Of a DNA stretch of 64,000 bases, positions 8,547 through 16,880 are shown in pieces (the stretch's first letter is position 1; each line of letters opens with the position of its first letter). Below the pieces are notes generated by a model. The model saw only the letters and a program-made list of their open reading frames with translations, had not been told where the DNA came from and ran no database searches. Both the position numbers and the translations under genes were made by a program. The stretch is from JBBQWZ01 sp038210135 (GTDB lineage: Bacteria; Acidobacteriota; Terriglobia; Bryobacterales; Bryobacteraceae), in NCBI GenBank assembly GCA_038210135.1, contig JBBQWZ010000011.1, forward strand, positions 62,001 through 126,000. The letters are read 5' to 3'.

Positions 8547-9380
8547 ATGACCGCCGACTCCCACGTCCACTTCTTCTCGCACCGCTTCTTCCAACTCCTC
8601 TCAGCCGACCCCAAAAAGCTCGCCGCTCTTCAACTCGAAATGCCGCCCGAGGACCCCGTCGAGTTCGCCGCCCGCTGGATCGCCGAACTCGACGCCAATA
8701 AAGTGGACCGCGCCGGTCTCATCGCCAGCCATCCCTCCGACGCCGGTTCCGTCATCGCCGCCAAGCGAGCCTATCCCGCACGCTTCGCCGCCTTCTCCAT
8801 GGTCCCGCCCTTCAGCGGCTTCCTGCCCGACGACATCGACTGCGCCTGCCTGTTTCCCGCTATGCACGGCTACTCCCTCCACGACGATCGCGTCAAGCCG
8901 GTCTTTGAGAAGTACAACCGCATCTTCGTCCATTGCGGAGTCCTCAGCGTCGGCATTCGCGCCAAGCTCGGCCTCCCTTCGCCGTTCGATATGCGCTTCT
9001 CGAATCCCATCGATCTGCACGCCATCGCCCTGCGTTATCCCAACACGAAATTCATCGTGCCTCATTTCGGAGCCGGCTATTTCCGCGAAGCGTTGATGCT
9101 CTGCGACCTCTGCCCCAACGTCTATCTCGACACCTCCAGCTCCAACGGGTGGATGAAGTACGAAGGCCTCGACCTCGCCACCGTGTTTCGCCGCGCCCTC
9201 GAAATCTGCGGACCCGATCGCCTCCTGTTCGGCAGCGATTCCTCTTTCTTCCCCCGCGGCCTCAACCGCGCCATCTACGAAAAGCAGCATCTGGTGCTCA
9301 AACTCGAAATTGGCTTGAACCAGGTTCATCTCGCAAAAATCTTCGGCGGCAATTTCGAGGAACTCTTCCCCGCCGCATAA
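8547..9380 (+). CDS. Amidohydrolase family 2 (TIM-barrel metal-dependent hydrolase)
   Basis: The 277-residue protein begins TADSHVHFFSHRFF, the HxH metal motif at the first strand. It continues with a second-half histidine in KFIVPHFGAGYFREAL and ends with LLFGSDSSFFPRG, the catalytic aspartate of amidohydrolase_2 proteins. Members hydrolyse or decarboxylate carboxylated and lactone substrates; the substrate cannot be read from the sequence. Length is typical. It lies 32 bases after the Uma2 gene and is followed at once by the tandem hairpin-repeat array, so its transcript 3' end would carry the array. Confidence 0.87.
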   Translation: MTADSHVHFFSHRFFQLLSADPKKLAALQLEMPPEDPVEFAARWIAELDANKVDRAGLIASHPSDAGSVIAAKRAYPARFAAFSMVPPFSGFLPDDIDCACLFPAMHGYSLHDDRVKPVFEKYNRIFVHCGVLSVGIRAKLGLPSPFDMRFSNPIDLHAIALRYPNTKFIVPHFGAGYFREALMLCDLCPNVYLDTSSSNGWMKYEGLDLATVFRRALEICGPDRLLFGSDSSFFPRGLNRAIYEKQHLVLKLEIGLNQVHLAKIFGGNFEELFPAA

Positions 9381-9398
9381 TCCCAGCGAGCCCCAGAC

Positions 9399-9640
9399 CA
9401 CCGAACCGCGACCGTAAGGAAGCGGACGACCAGCCCCAGACCACCGAACCCCGACCGTAAGGAAGCGGACGACCAGCCCCAGACCACCGAACCGCGACCG
9501 TAAGGAAGCGGACCAGCACCCCATAGCACCGAACCGCGACCGTAAGGAAGCGGACCAGCACCCCATAGCACCGAACCGCGACCGTAAGGAAGCGGACGAC
9601 CAGCCCCAGACCACCGAACCGCGACCGTAAGGAAGCGGAC
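9399..9640 (+). repeat. Tandem array of six A-subtype hairpin elements
   Basis: Six near-identical 29-nt units start at 9399, 9442, 9485, 9527, 9569 and 9612, with a period of 42-43. They differ only at one base in the second unit. The linkers are of two kinds that recur: a 14-mer GACCAGCCCCAGAC and a 13-mer CAGCACCCCATAG. Each unit can form CCGC/GCGG, GA opposed to AA, CC/GG and a GTAA loop. Because the linkers repeat, this is an amplified repeat and not a CRISPR. Confidence 0.9.
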
Positions 9641-9662
9641 CAGCGAGCCCCAGCGATGCGTC

Positions 9663-9704
9663 GAGGCGCGCACGCAGCGGCACGAAGTGCCGCGGAGTAA
9701 GCGC
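9663..9704 (+). repeat. 42-nt extended hairpin element, second long subtype
   Basis: It contains a perfect 7-bp arm (GCGGCAC, GAA loop, GTGCCGC at 9677-9693). It shares GCGCACG and AGTAAGCG flanks with the element at 6410-6453. Confidence 0.6.
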
Positions 9705-9846
9705 TTTCCCCGCCGACCCGTGAAACCCCATCCAAGCCGCGACTACAGTGCCACGCCAGAAGCGTATACTCACTTTCCTCGTCAGCCGAACGCCACATAT
9801 CTCGTTCAACGTGAGAAAAATTCCCATCGCCCGCCACTAATCGAGT

Positions 9847-10649
9847 GTGGTAGTACGGCTCCGTTGGACACCGCGACATCGACCTCAGTCTCTTCCTCCG
9901 AGGGACCGTCTTCTCTCCGCGTTAGCCCGGACCCCGTACTACCAAAAACTAGGGACGATTCCGACGTCCCCAGTGTCGCTGACCACGTATCTCAACAGCA
10001 TCGAGTTGTTCCGGAATCCGGCCGGCTCGATGCCAGCGACTCCCGCATTCCACTTTCCCTTCGATCCCGCTCCAAGGACCGCCATTCTGCTCGACGGCTT
10101 TCGCGAAACCAAAACCACCCGCGTGTTCGCCGGCGGCTGGTCGCACGCCGCCGCCAGCTTCAACCCGGAAGCCATCGCCGGACCCTTTTCGCGCTTGCGC
10201 GACCTGGCCTATCGCATCTTAGATCGAGAAATCGCCATCCCCTCGCTCGACCGCGCCGTCATCGTATTCGAACGCCTCTCGGGCGACTGGTCTCTAGGCC
10301 GGACTCTTACCGCCTCCGATCGCAATCTCCTCTGGCGCGCCTTCCGCGTTCCGATTTACGTGCAGTATATCGGCCTCGGCACGAACTCTTTGCCCAGGAA
10401 TGCGAGGCTCTCGACGGAGCCCACATTCAGCCCAACGCCGCCGAATTTTCCGTTACCACCGACGGACGCCTCACCGTAACGCCCCTCGGCAACACCGCAT
10501 TCCCCGCCATGAATTTGTTAACCGGCGTAGCCGCCGAAATCGACGAAACCCCCTGCGCCTGTGGCCACCCGACCGCCAGGCTCCGAGGACTCCACAGTTT
10601 CGCAATGAGACCAGCCCGCGCCCTGGCCGCGGCAGCAGCCGCCGGATAA
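9847..10649 (+). pseudogene. Frameshifted gene, PaaK-like remnant
   Basis: Two reading frames join into one protein-like sequence. The first, from a GTG at 9847, runs through LARTPYYQKLG, RTAILLDGFRETKTTRVFAG and VPIYVQYIGLGT. At about 10383 it loses sense, while the frame one base back continues with ELFAQECEALDGAHIQPNAAE and ETPCACGHPTARL to a stop at 10649. One missing G in ACGAAC would explain this. ARTPYY near the start and EC...G.HI near the end recall phenylacetate-CoA ligase-type adenylating proteins, but the roughly 267 residues are much shorter and the AMP-binding motifs are not seen. It could be a real pseudogene or a sequencing indel. Confidence 0.6.
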
Positions 10650-10999
10650 TCAAGCGCGGCGGGCGCTGCGTAAAGTCGCGCCACCCATCCGGATTTCCCC
10701 GCGATAGCGAAAGCGTTCCGAATCCGAGCCGCGACCAAAGTGCTCCGCAGGAGCACGTCGGGAGCGGACCCCACCGTGATGTTCGACTCAGCTCCCGACT
10801 CCACCATGCAGCTGTAAACCCCCATGCGTCAGCGCGGCAATTTCAAAACGCAAGGGCCCTAAACCAACGCAGTGCCGCGCCAACCAAATTTATATCCCCA
10901 ACCTCCTCAACCAAACTCACGCCTACCCACCCCAAAACACAAAACACGTCAGCTACCGTAAGCGCGGATGGAAACCCATTTTCGAAAAAGGAGCCCAAC
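10650..10999. other. Non-coding gap with one extended hairpin element
   Basis: Apart from the repeat at 10726-10769, nothing recognisable is present. The open frame that runs from 10400 through this gap is an upstream extension of the gene starting at 11000 and has no protein-like content. Confidence 0.6.
10726..10769 (+). repeat. 44-nt extended hairpin element
   Basis: The outer CCGC/GCGG stem and GA/GA internal loop surround a perfect 7-bp second arm (GTGCTCC, GCA loop, GGAGCAC). It is the twin of 782-825. The differences there are one G-T wobble and loop changes. Confidence 0.7.
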
Positions 11000-11689
11000 G
11001 TGTCACAAGCTGAGACCAACCGCGCCAACGCGCAAAACTCGACCGGCCCGAAAACCGACGCCGGCAAAGAGCGCAGCAAATACAATGCGCGTAAGCACAA
11101 CCTGACCGGCCAAGCCATCGTGAGCAGTGAAGAAGACCTGAAAAACTACTTCGACTGCTCAGCCCGGCTCGTAGCCAGCCTTCACTGCGAAGGCGAAAGC
11201 GAACTCCGAATCGCCCACTCGCTCGCCGACGCGCAATGGCAGCTTGACCGCGCGCGAGCCATCGAAACCAACCTCTTCTTCCAACTCGCCGCGCCACACA
11301 TGCCCGAAGACTCGACCGACTCCGCCGACTGGGCGCAAGCCCAAGCCAAGGCCTTCCTCGAAAATTCGAAACAGTTCGACCTCCTGTCCCGCTATGCCAC
11401 CCGTTACCACCGCCAGGTTCTCCAGCTCCACGCACTACTGGCCCAAACCCAACAGGAGCGCCGAAAATTTCAGGAAGACCGCCACCAGCAACGCCAACAG
11501 CACCAGCGCGAAACTTTCGCCGAACGCCAGATCGGCGGCGTAAGCAATAGGAAACACGGCCACGACGGACGAGTTGGCTTCGTTTCGCAGCACGCCGCGA
11601 ACAGGTCGCGCGAAGAGACCGCGACAAGTTCAGCGGCTGCGAAAATGCAACAAAAAATCACCCCGGAGAGCGTCGGAACCACCCGCTAG
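11000..11689 (+). CDS. Acidobacteria-type hypothetical protein with N-terminal ANxxNAxxSTGPKT motif
   Basis: The start is the GTG at 11000, preceded by AAAAAGGAG at a good distance, not the longer frame that opens upstream. The 229-residue product begins SQAETNRANAQNSTGPKTD and continues RSKYNARKHNLTGQAIV, a signature I recognise from very numerous hypothetical proteins in Acidobacteria. A helical middle (ELRIAHSLADAQWQLDRARAI, about residues 75-95) and a long charged Q/R-rich coiled segment near residues 150-175 follow. Basic residues near the N terminus suggest nucleic-acid contact, but no function is established. The tail after residue 180 is low in complexity. Confidence 0.8.
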   Translation: MSQAETNRANAQNSTGPKTDAGKERSKYNARKHNLTGQAIVSSEEDLKNYFDCSARLVASLHCEGESELRIAHSLADAQWQLDRARAIETNLFFQLAAPHMPEDSTDSADWAQAQAKAFLENSKQFDLLSRYATRYHRQVLQLHALLAQTQQERRKFQEDRHQQRQQHQRETFAERQIGGVSNRKHGHDGRVGFVSQHAANRSREETATSSAAAKMQQKITPESVGTTR

Positions 11690-11779
11690 AAGCAAAATCA
11701 CGCCACGACACGCCAGCCCGAATCAAGTGCATCAGGTGCGTTGCGCTTACTAGCGCCAAACCAGCGAAGCAAGCAGAAT

Positions 11780-14377
11780 CTATTTGAAGATTTCTTTCAG
11801 CCGCCCGAAAATGCCTTTTCTCTCACCCGGCGCAGGCTGCGGCTTGATCGGAATCGTCGTCACCGACCGCCGGTCCCCAGGAGCAGCCGTCGTAGGCGCT
11901 GCGTTCCCCGGATTCGTAGACGCTACTTCGCGTGTCCGACCCGACGGAGCCTCGGAGCCCACCGGACCCGGCACCGGATTCGCATCCCAGCCCGATACCT
12001 GAGTCCGTCCGCCGCCATGCAGCGTGCACGTCTCGACTGGTTGGCTTCCCGCGATGAACACTTCCGCCCGCGCCTCGCGGCACGCCGAAGTCGCTAGCTG
12101 TCCGCTCAGCGGGTCGATCTCAACGCTGACGATTCCCTCAGGAGCGGGGAACGCATGCACATTCCGGTACTCCCGATGCTTGTGCGCCCGCTTCATGAAT
12201 TCAGTCCAAATCGGCAGCGCCGACTGCGCCCCTTCGAGCTTCAACTCGCGGTTGCCTTCGTCGAACCCGACCCACACCACGCAAATGATCCGCGAAGTGA
12301 ATCCCGCGAACCATCCGTCATGCGACGTCCCGGTCTTGCCCGCCGCCGGAAGCCCGAAGCCGCGCGCGCGGCTGCCCGCGCCAGTGCCCGACCGCAGAAC
12401 CTCTTCCATCAGGTTCGTCATCAGGTACGCCACCCGCGGATCGATCACCGGCTTCTTCTCAATCTTGCTCTCAAAGATCGCGCTGCCCGCTTCACTACGA
12501 ATCGACTTCACGTACGTTGGCCGAATGAACATGCCGCGATTCGGGAAGATCGTGTACGCCCCCGCAATCTCGAGCGGCGTCACTTCATACGCCCCCAACG
12601 CGAGCGAAGGCGTGGCCCGAATCTCGAGGTTCATTCCCGCATTGCGCGCGATCCGCACCACGCTGTCAAAGCCCACCGCTTCGCCGACCTTCACCGCCGG
12701 GATGTTCAGCGACTTCGCCAGCGCGGTCCGCAGCGACACCATGCCGAAGTAATGATTGCCGTGGTTGTTTGGCTCGTACGACCGGTTGTCGTACCAGAAC
12801 GTCGTGGGCTCGTCCATGATCTGCGTGACCGGCGTAAACACCTGCGCCGCGCCATCCATCAACGCCGTATTCATCGCCGCTGTGTAGACGAACGGCTTGA
12901 ACGACGATCCCGGCTGCCGCTTCGCCAGCGCCCGGTTCAATTGGCTCTGCCCGTAGTTGCGCCCGCCCACCAGCGCCTTGATTTCGCCCGTCTCGGTGTC
13001 GAGCGCGATCAGCACCGCCTGCGCTTCCGGAATCGTCGTGCCGTATCCCTTGAAGCGGCGCTTCAAAGCCGTATCCACTTCAACCAGCCCCGCGCGCATT
13101 GCCGCCGAAGCGTCGCGTTGCAGGTTCATGTCGAGCGTCGTGTAGACCCGGTAGCTCTGCCCCTGGAAGTCGTGCTCCTGGAACTTCGACGTCAGCAGGT
13201 CGTTCACATAATCCACGAAGAACGGTGCCTCGGTCGATTCCGATTCGCCCCGCGTCACCTTCAGCGGAGTCGCGACGCCGTCTTCATATTGGGTGTGGTT
13301 GATGAACCCGCCGTCGCGCATCATGCGCAGCACCAGGTCCCGCCGCGTCTTGGCCTTGTCCGGAGCGCGGAACGGATTCCGCGAACTCGGAGCCTGAATC
13401 ATCCCCGCGAGCGTCGCCGCTTCAGGCAGCGTGATCTGCGCCAGATCCTTGCCGAAGTACACTTGCGCGCCTTCGCCGAACCCGCGGATCGCGAAGCTTC
13501 CCTGATGCCCTAAATCGATCGAATTGGCGTAATACTCGAAGATCTGCTGCTTCGTCAGCTTCTGCTCCAGATGCAGCGTGATCAAAGCCTCGGGAATCTT
13601 CCGCCGCCATCCGCGTTCTTCATTCGTCAGCCACAGCGTGCGCGCCAGCTGCATGCTGATCGTCGATGCGCCCTGCCCGTGCTTGCGATCGCGAACGTCC
13701 ACCCACACCGCCCGGACAATGCCGATCGGATCGAAGCCGGCGTGCGCGAAGAAGCGCTTGTCTTCCGCTCCCAGGACCGCGTTCACCATCACCTGCGGAA
13801 TGTCGCTGAACTGCACGATCCGGCGCTTCTCGCGCTTGCGATCGAACAGATTGGTGATCAGCTCCGGCTCAAGCAGATAGCGTGTGCGCTCGGTGTTGTC
13901 GCGCAGCGAGACGATCTGGCTGACCTTGCCGCGCGCGAACTTGATCACGGCCGGCTCTTCGTCAAACGCGTCCGGACCCGGATACACATCGATCACTTCG
14001 CCCCGGATCTGATACCAGCCCATTCGCGAGTTCTTCGATTCGGCGTAGCCGCAGCGGCGCAAGTGCGAGGCGATCTCGGACGCCGTGGTCTCTTCCCCGA
14101 CCATCACCGGATCGGGAGCCGCGAATAGCATCGAGCGGTCGCTGAATGGACCCGCCTTCAGCTTCTCGTCGATCAGCTTGGCATACTTGACGTAAAAGAA
14201 CGTGAACACGCCCAATCCCACGATCAGGGAAAGGACGATTCCGGCCATCAACGCCTTGCCCCAACGGCTGGTCACCAGCCGACCGAGCCAGGCGGCTTTT
14301 GGAATATGAACACGGAGCCGACCCGAACTACTTCTTGGTTTCTTCAAGGGCGACGAGTTCTTTCCAGTAGTCTTCAT
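11780..14377 (-). CDS. mrcB: Bifunctional penicillin-binding protein (class A, PBP1B-like)
   Basis: It polymerises lipid II and cross-links peptidoglycan at the outer face of the inner membrane. The 865-residue protein has a basic cytoplasmic tail, one membrane anchor (about residues 39-61) and a UB2H-like segment (about residues 80-160). A GT51 domain follows, with catalytic EDKRFF at 205-210 and the GQGASTISMQLAR motif. The transpeptidase domain has SSFK at 491-494 (nucleophile Ser491) and KTGTS from Lys681. A proline/threonine-rich tail of about 90 residues ends the protein. The UB2H-like part is why PBP1B is preferred to PBP1A. Its start lies 50 bases inside the upstream small membrane protein gene. 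Confidence 0.93.
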   Translation of the reverse strand: MKTTGKNSSPLKKPRSSSGRLRVHIPKAAWLGRLVTSRWGKALMAGIVLSLIVGLGVFTFFYVKYAKLIDEKLKAGPFSDRSMLFAAPDPVMVGEETTASEIASHLRRCGYAESKNSRMGWYQIRGEVIDVYPGPDAFDEEPAVIKFARGKVSQIVSLRDNTERTRYLLEPELITNLFDRKREKRRIVQFSDIPQVMVNAVLGAEDKRFFAHAGFDPIGIVRAVWVDVRDRKHGQGASTISMQLARTLWLTNEERGWRRKIPEALITLHLEQKLTKQQIFEYYANSIDLGHQGSFAIRGFGEGAQVYFGKDLAQITLPEAATLAGMIQAPSSRNPFRAPDKAKTRRDLVLRMMRDGGFINHTQYEDGVATPLKVTRGESESTEAPFFVDYVNDLLTSKFQEHDFQGQSYRVYTTLDMNLQRDASAAMRAGLVEVDTALKRRFKGYGTTIPEAQAVLIALDTETGEIKALVGGRNYGQSQLNRALAKRQPGSSFKPFVYTAAMNTALMDGAAQVFTPVTQIMDEPTTFWYDNRSYEPNNHGNHYFGMVSLRTALAKSLNIPAVKVGEAVGFDSVVRIARNAGMNLEIRATPSLALGAYEVTPLEIAGAYTIFPNRGMFIRPTYVKSIRSEAGSAIFESKIEKKPVIDPRVAYLMTNLMEEVLRSGTGAGSRARGFGLPAAGKTGTSHDGWFAGFTSRIICVVWVGFDEGNRELKLEGAQSALPIWTEFMKRAHKHREYRNVHAFPAPEGIVSVEIDPLSGQLATSACREARAEVFIAGSQPVETCTLHGGGRTQVSGWDANPVPGPVGSEAPSGRTREVASTNPGNAAPTTAAPGDRRSVTTIPIKPQPAPGERKGIFGRLKEIFK

Positions 14378-14768
14378 GCGGTTCCCAGTCGCGCTGCTTG
14401 GTACCCTCCAACCGCAGCTCGTTCTCCTTTAGGGTCCCATGCCCGTAAGGGCAAATCCATTCGAGCTTCGGCGGCGCCAGGATCACGTACTTCCACGATC
14501 CCGTCGCGATCGGCATCCGTAGCCGGCGCAGGCATTCACGGCACCGATACCGCTGATCCCAAACCACCATCCAAAGGATCCCAACCGCCACCAGCCAACA
14601 CGCCATCACGATGAAGGTGTAGGACAAATCGTGCGTGAACGGGTGCCGGTTTCCGTAATATTTCACCGGAAGCGGATTCGCCAGATACCGGCTGATCACC
14701 CACTCCATCCCGAACACGATCAGGGCCCACACGCCCAGCTTTGCTGCGAAGTAAGCCCAATACTTCAT
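14328..14768 (-). CDS. Small membrane protein with possible zinc-binding cysteines
   Basis: I place the start at the ATG at 14768 (MKYWAYFAAKLGVW), because the upstream extension of the frame has no protein character. The 146-residue product has two hydrophobic helices (about residues 3-25 and 50-72). A cytosolic part follows with CRECLRRLRMP and ICPYGHG, three cysteines and a histidine that could bind a metal. It ends in a charged tail (WEPHEDYWKELVALEETKK). The family is not recognised. Its end overlaps the PBP start by 50 bases, so the two are likely co-transcribed and it may act in the envelope. Confidence 0.7.
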   Translation of the reverse strand: MKYWAYFAAKLGVWALIVFGMEWVISRYLANPLPVKYYGNRHPFTHDLSYTFIVMACWLVAVGILWMVVWDQRYRCRECLRRLRMPIATGSWKYVILAPPKLEWICPYGHGTLKENELRLEGTKQRDWEPHEDYWKELVALEETKK

Positions 14769-14909
14769 GGAATATTGGACTCCTGAGGTGGCGGTACAGT
14801 TCCAGACTCCTTTTTCAGTGTCCCATAGGACAAGGCTCGCCGAGCCTTTACCGCCGTCCCGTCCCAATATTCCGCAACCCAAACCGGTTCCGTCATAGTC
14901 TTATAGACG

Positions 14910-16163
14910 ATGCCACTACGGCTCCCAGTTCTGTTTATCTTGGGTCTCGTCGCCCTGATAAGGTCGGCGAGCGCGCAGATCCTGATGGATCCAGCCACCT
15001 CAATGGGCGCGCAACTGGTCCAGATCTTTGAGGCCGATCGTGCCGGAAAGACCAAGGACGCCGGGCCATTGAAGTGCGAAGTCACCCGGATGAAGCCGGC
15101 CCTCAACTTCGCCTTTCGCTATCAGGCCGGCTACCGCGTCACTCTTCCGCTGAATCAGCTCGCCGAAGACAACAAGACTCTGGTCATCGCCTTCCGGGTC
15201 ACGCCCGACGGTGCCGAGCCGGATCCCAATCCCGGTTCCACCGCCGATCCGAAAGCCGCCGTACCTGCTTTGCGGCCGTCCTACTTCCTCCAGTTCCTGC
15301 GTACCGGCAAGCTCCCGCCGCAGACCCGCGAGGCGCGGGCGAAGTTCCAAGCCGTGTTCGACGGCGGCTTCTTCCTCGGCGCCGGCAATTACCAGGTGGA
15401 CTGGATTCTGCAGGACGGGCAGTCACGCGCCTGCCGCGCATCCTGGCGTATCGATCACCATCCCAAAGACGTCTCGATCAAGGAATTCCTGCAAACAGGG
15501 CAGGTCAGCAGCCTGCGCTTGAACCGTCTCGCGGCCATCGAAAACGGACCCGCCCGCACCCGCCGCGTCGCTGTCCTGCTGCACGCCGCGCCCCAGTATC
15601 CGCGCAAGAGTGTTCTGTCCGGCTTCGACATCTCCATGCTGATCAGCTCGTTGACTTCGCTCTTTGAAGACAGCCCGTTTACCGCCGTTTCCGTCACCGC
15701 CTTCAGCCTGCAAAAGCAGAAGGAGCTGTACCACTCCGACAAGCTCGATCGCGCCAGCTTCCGCGAGCTGAATCGGGCGCTGGATCAAGTGGAGAACGCC
15801 ACCGTCGACTGGACCACGCTCAAGAATCCGAAAGGTCAGGCCGACCTGCTGGTCCGCTTAGTGAACCGCGAACTCGCCTCCGCGACCCCGCCCGACGCCA
15901 TTATCGTGATGGGTCCGAATTCCTGGAATTCCATCAAGATCGCAGCCGGGCGTCTCGAGAAGTCCACCCTCTCGCCGCCGGTCTTCTACATCCGCCACGA
16001 CCTGTTTCCAAATATGTTCCCGTTCCGCGATACCGTCGAGGAGCTCACCCGCGCCGCCGGCGGAAAGATCCTGACCGTCCGCGGACCCAAGGATCTGGCC
16101 GACGCCATGAAGAAGATCGAAGCCCAGCTGTCCGCGCGAACGGTTCCTCCGACGGACAACTAG
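14910..16163 (+). CDS. Secreted VWA-like protein of unknown function
   Basis: The 417-residue protein starts with a signal peptide (MPLRLPVLFILGLVALIRSASA). It has an N-terminal beta-rich domain of about residues 25-190 (FAFRYQAGYRVTLPLNQL). A Rossmann-like second half follows: RRVAVLLHAAP near 215, FTAVSVTAFSLQ near 255, DAIIVMGPNSWN near 330 and GGKILTVRGPKDL near 390. The second half has the strand order of a von Willebrand A-like domain, but the usual DxSxS metal site is not present. It is divergently transcribed from the small membrane protein/PBP pair. An exported partner in cell-envelope processes is possible but unproven. Confidence 0.8.
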   Translation: MPLRLPVLFILGLVALIRSASAQILMDPATSMGAQLVQIFEADRAGKTKDAGPLKCEVTRMKPALNFAFRYQAGYRVTLPLNQLAEDNKTLVIAFRVTPDGAEPDPNPGSTADPKAAVPALRPSYFLQFLRTGKLPPQTREARAKFQAVFDGGFFLGAGNYQVDWILQDGQSRACRASWRIDHHPKDVSIKEFLQTGQVSSLRLNRLAAIENGPARTRRVAVLLHAAPQYPRKSVLSGFDISMLISSLTSLFEDSPFTAVSVTAFSLQKQKELYHSDKLDRASFRELNRALDQVENATVDWTTLKNPKGQADLLVRLVNRELASATPPDAIIVMGPNSWNSIKIAAGRLEKSTLSPPVFYIRHDLFPNMFPFRDTVEELTRAAGGKILTVRGPKDLADAMKKIEAQLSARTVPPTDN

Positions 16164-16165
16164 AG

Positions 16166-16585
16166 CTACTCGCCAATAATCTTGACCAGCGCGCGCTTCT
16201 TGCGGCGTCCGTCGAATTCGCCGTAGAAGATTTGCTCCCACGGGCCGAAGTCGAGCTTGCCATTCGTAACGGCTACCACCACCTCGCGGCCCATGATCTG
16301 GCGCTTCATGTGGGCGTCCGCGTTGTCTTCGCCCGTTCGATTGTGCAGGTATTGCGAAACCGGCTCATGCGGAGCCAGGACTTCCAGCCATTTCTCGTAA
16401 TCTTGATGCAGCCCGTGCTCATCGTCGTTGATAAACACCGACGCCGTGATGTGCATCGCGTTGACCAACACCAGACCCTCGCGGACTCCGCTCTCGCGCA
16501 AACACGTCTCGACTTCCCCGGTGATGTTGACGAAGCCGCGGCGGGACGGAACTTCAAACCAAAGCTCTTTCCGGTAACTCTTCAA
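16166..16585 (-). CDS. YjbQ family (UPF0047) protein
   Basis: The 139-residue protein matches the YjbQ/UPF0047 family over its whole length: GFVNITGEVETCLRESG, the NAMHITASVFINDDE segment, HNRTGEDNADAHMKRQIMG and WEQIFYGEFDG. Conserved histidines in these motifs form a putative metal site. Some members replace thiamine-phosphate synthase when overexpressed, and the family is often annotated as a secondary thiamine-phosphate synthase, but its physiological role is unsettled. It stands alone, convergent with the secreted VWA-like gene, which ends two bases away. Confidence 0.93.
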   Translation of the reverse strand: MKSYRKELWFEVPSRRGFVNITGEVETCLRESGVREGLVLVNAMHITASVFINDDEHGLHQDYEKWLEVLAPHEPVSQYLHNRTGEDNADAHMKRQIMGREVVVAVTNGKLDFGPWEQIFYGEFDGRRKKRALVKIIGE

Positions 16586-16670
16586 CGGCCCCTCCGTTCA
16601 AATCAGGATCGCATCGACACGATCCCCCCGTTAGGGCGACTGTCGCGGTATAACATCTAGAGACACATCC

Positions 16671-16880
16671 ATGGCACAAGTACAGTTGCGCAAATCGATC
16701 AAAGCCAGGAGACTGGACCCTTCCGGGCAGCCGGCTGGCACGCATGAATATGCCGTTCCCTCGGGAGCGATCGTCGAAGACCTGTTCGAGGAGAACGGGA
16801 ATTACCGCTTCCTCTGGCTGGGCCACAACTACACGTTGCCAGCCGGGCAATTGGGCCGCGCCTACGTGGAAGTGGAATAG
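16671..16880 (+). CDS. Small hypothetical protein
   Basis: This 69-residue protein (MAQVQLRKSIKARRLDPSGQ...) reads like a compact beta-barrel. VPSGAIVEDLFEENGNYRF is followed by LWLGHNYTLPAG. It has a clean ATG and normal codon use. It is not recognised as a named family. Its last 19 bases overlap the end of the convergent NarL-type regulator gene, which argues that both stops are real. Confidence 0.65.
   Translation: MAQVQLRKSIKARRLDPSGQPAGTHEYAVPSGAIVEDLFEENGNYRFLWLGHNYTLPAGQLGRAYVEVE

Larger units (their letters stand above)
9381..9846. other. Gene-free gap with a tandem repeat array
   Basis: The gap holds six tandem hairpin elements (9399-9640), one long-type element (9663-9704) and a degenerate fragment near 9733. 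Long open frames crossing it on the minus strand are translations of the repeat and are not considered genes. Confidence 0.75.

Noticed and set aside
9399..9640. CRISPR-like appearance (regular 29-nt repeats with 13-14-nt linkers)
   Set aside because: The linkers are only two recurring sequences, shorter than spacers, and no cas gene is nearby. It is a simple tandem repeat of the hairpin element.
8601..9879. Long minus-strand open frames with repeated SASLRSRFG and PLPYGRGSV peptides
   Set aside because: They are translations of the tandem repeat in different frames, on the opposite strand of the real amidohydrolase gene.
10400..10999. Upstream extension of the gene at 11000 to 10400
   Set aside because: The extension has no protein-like content, overlaps the frameshifted gene and a hairpin element, and the GTG at 11000 has a good ribosome binding site.
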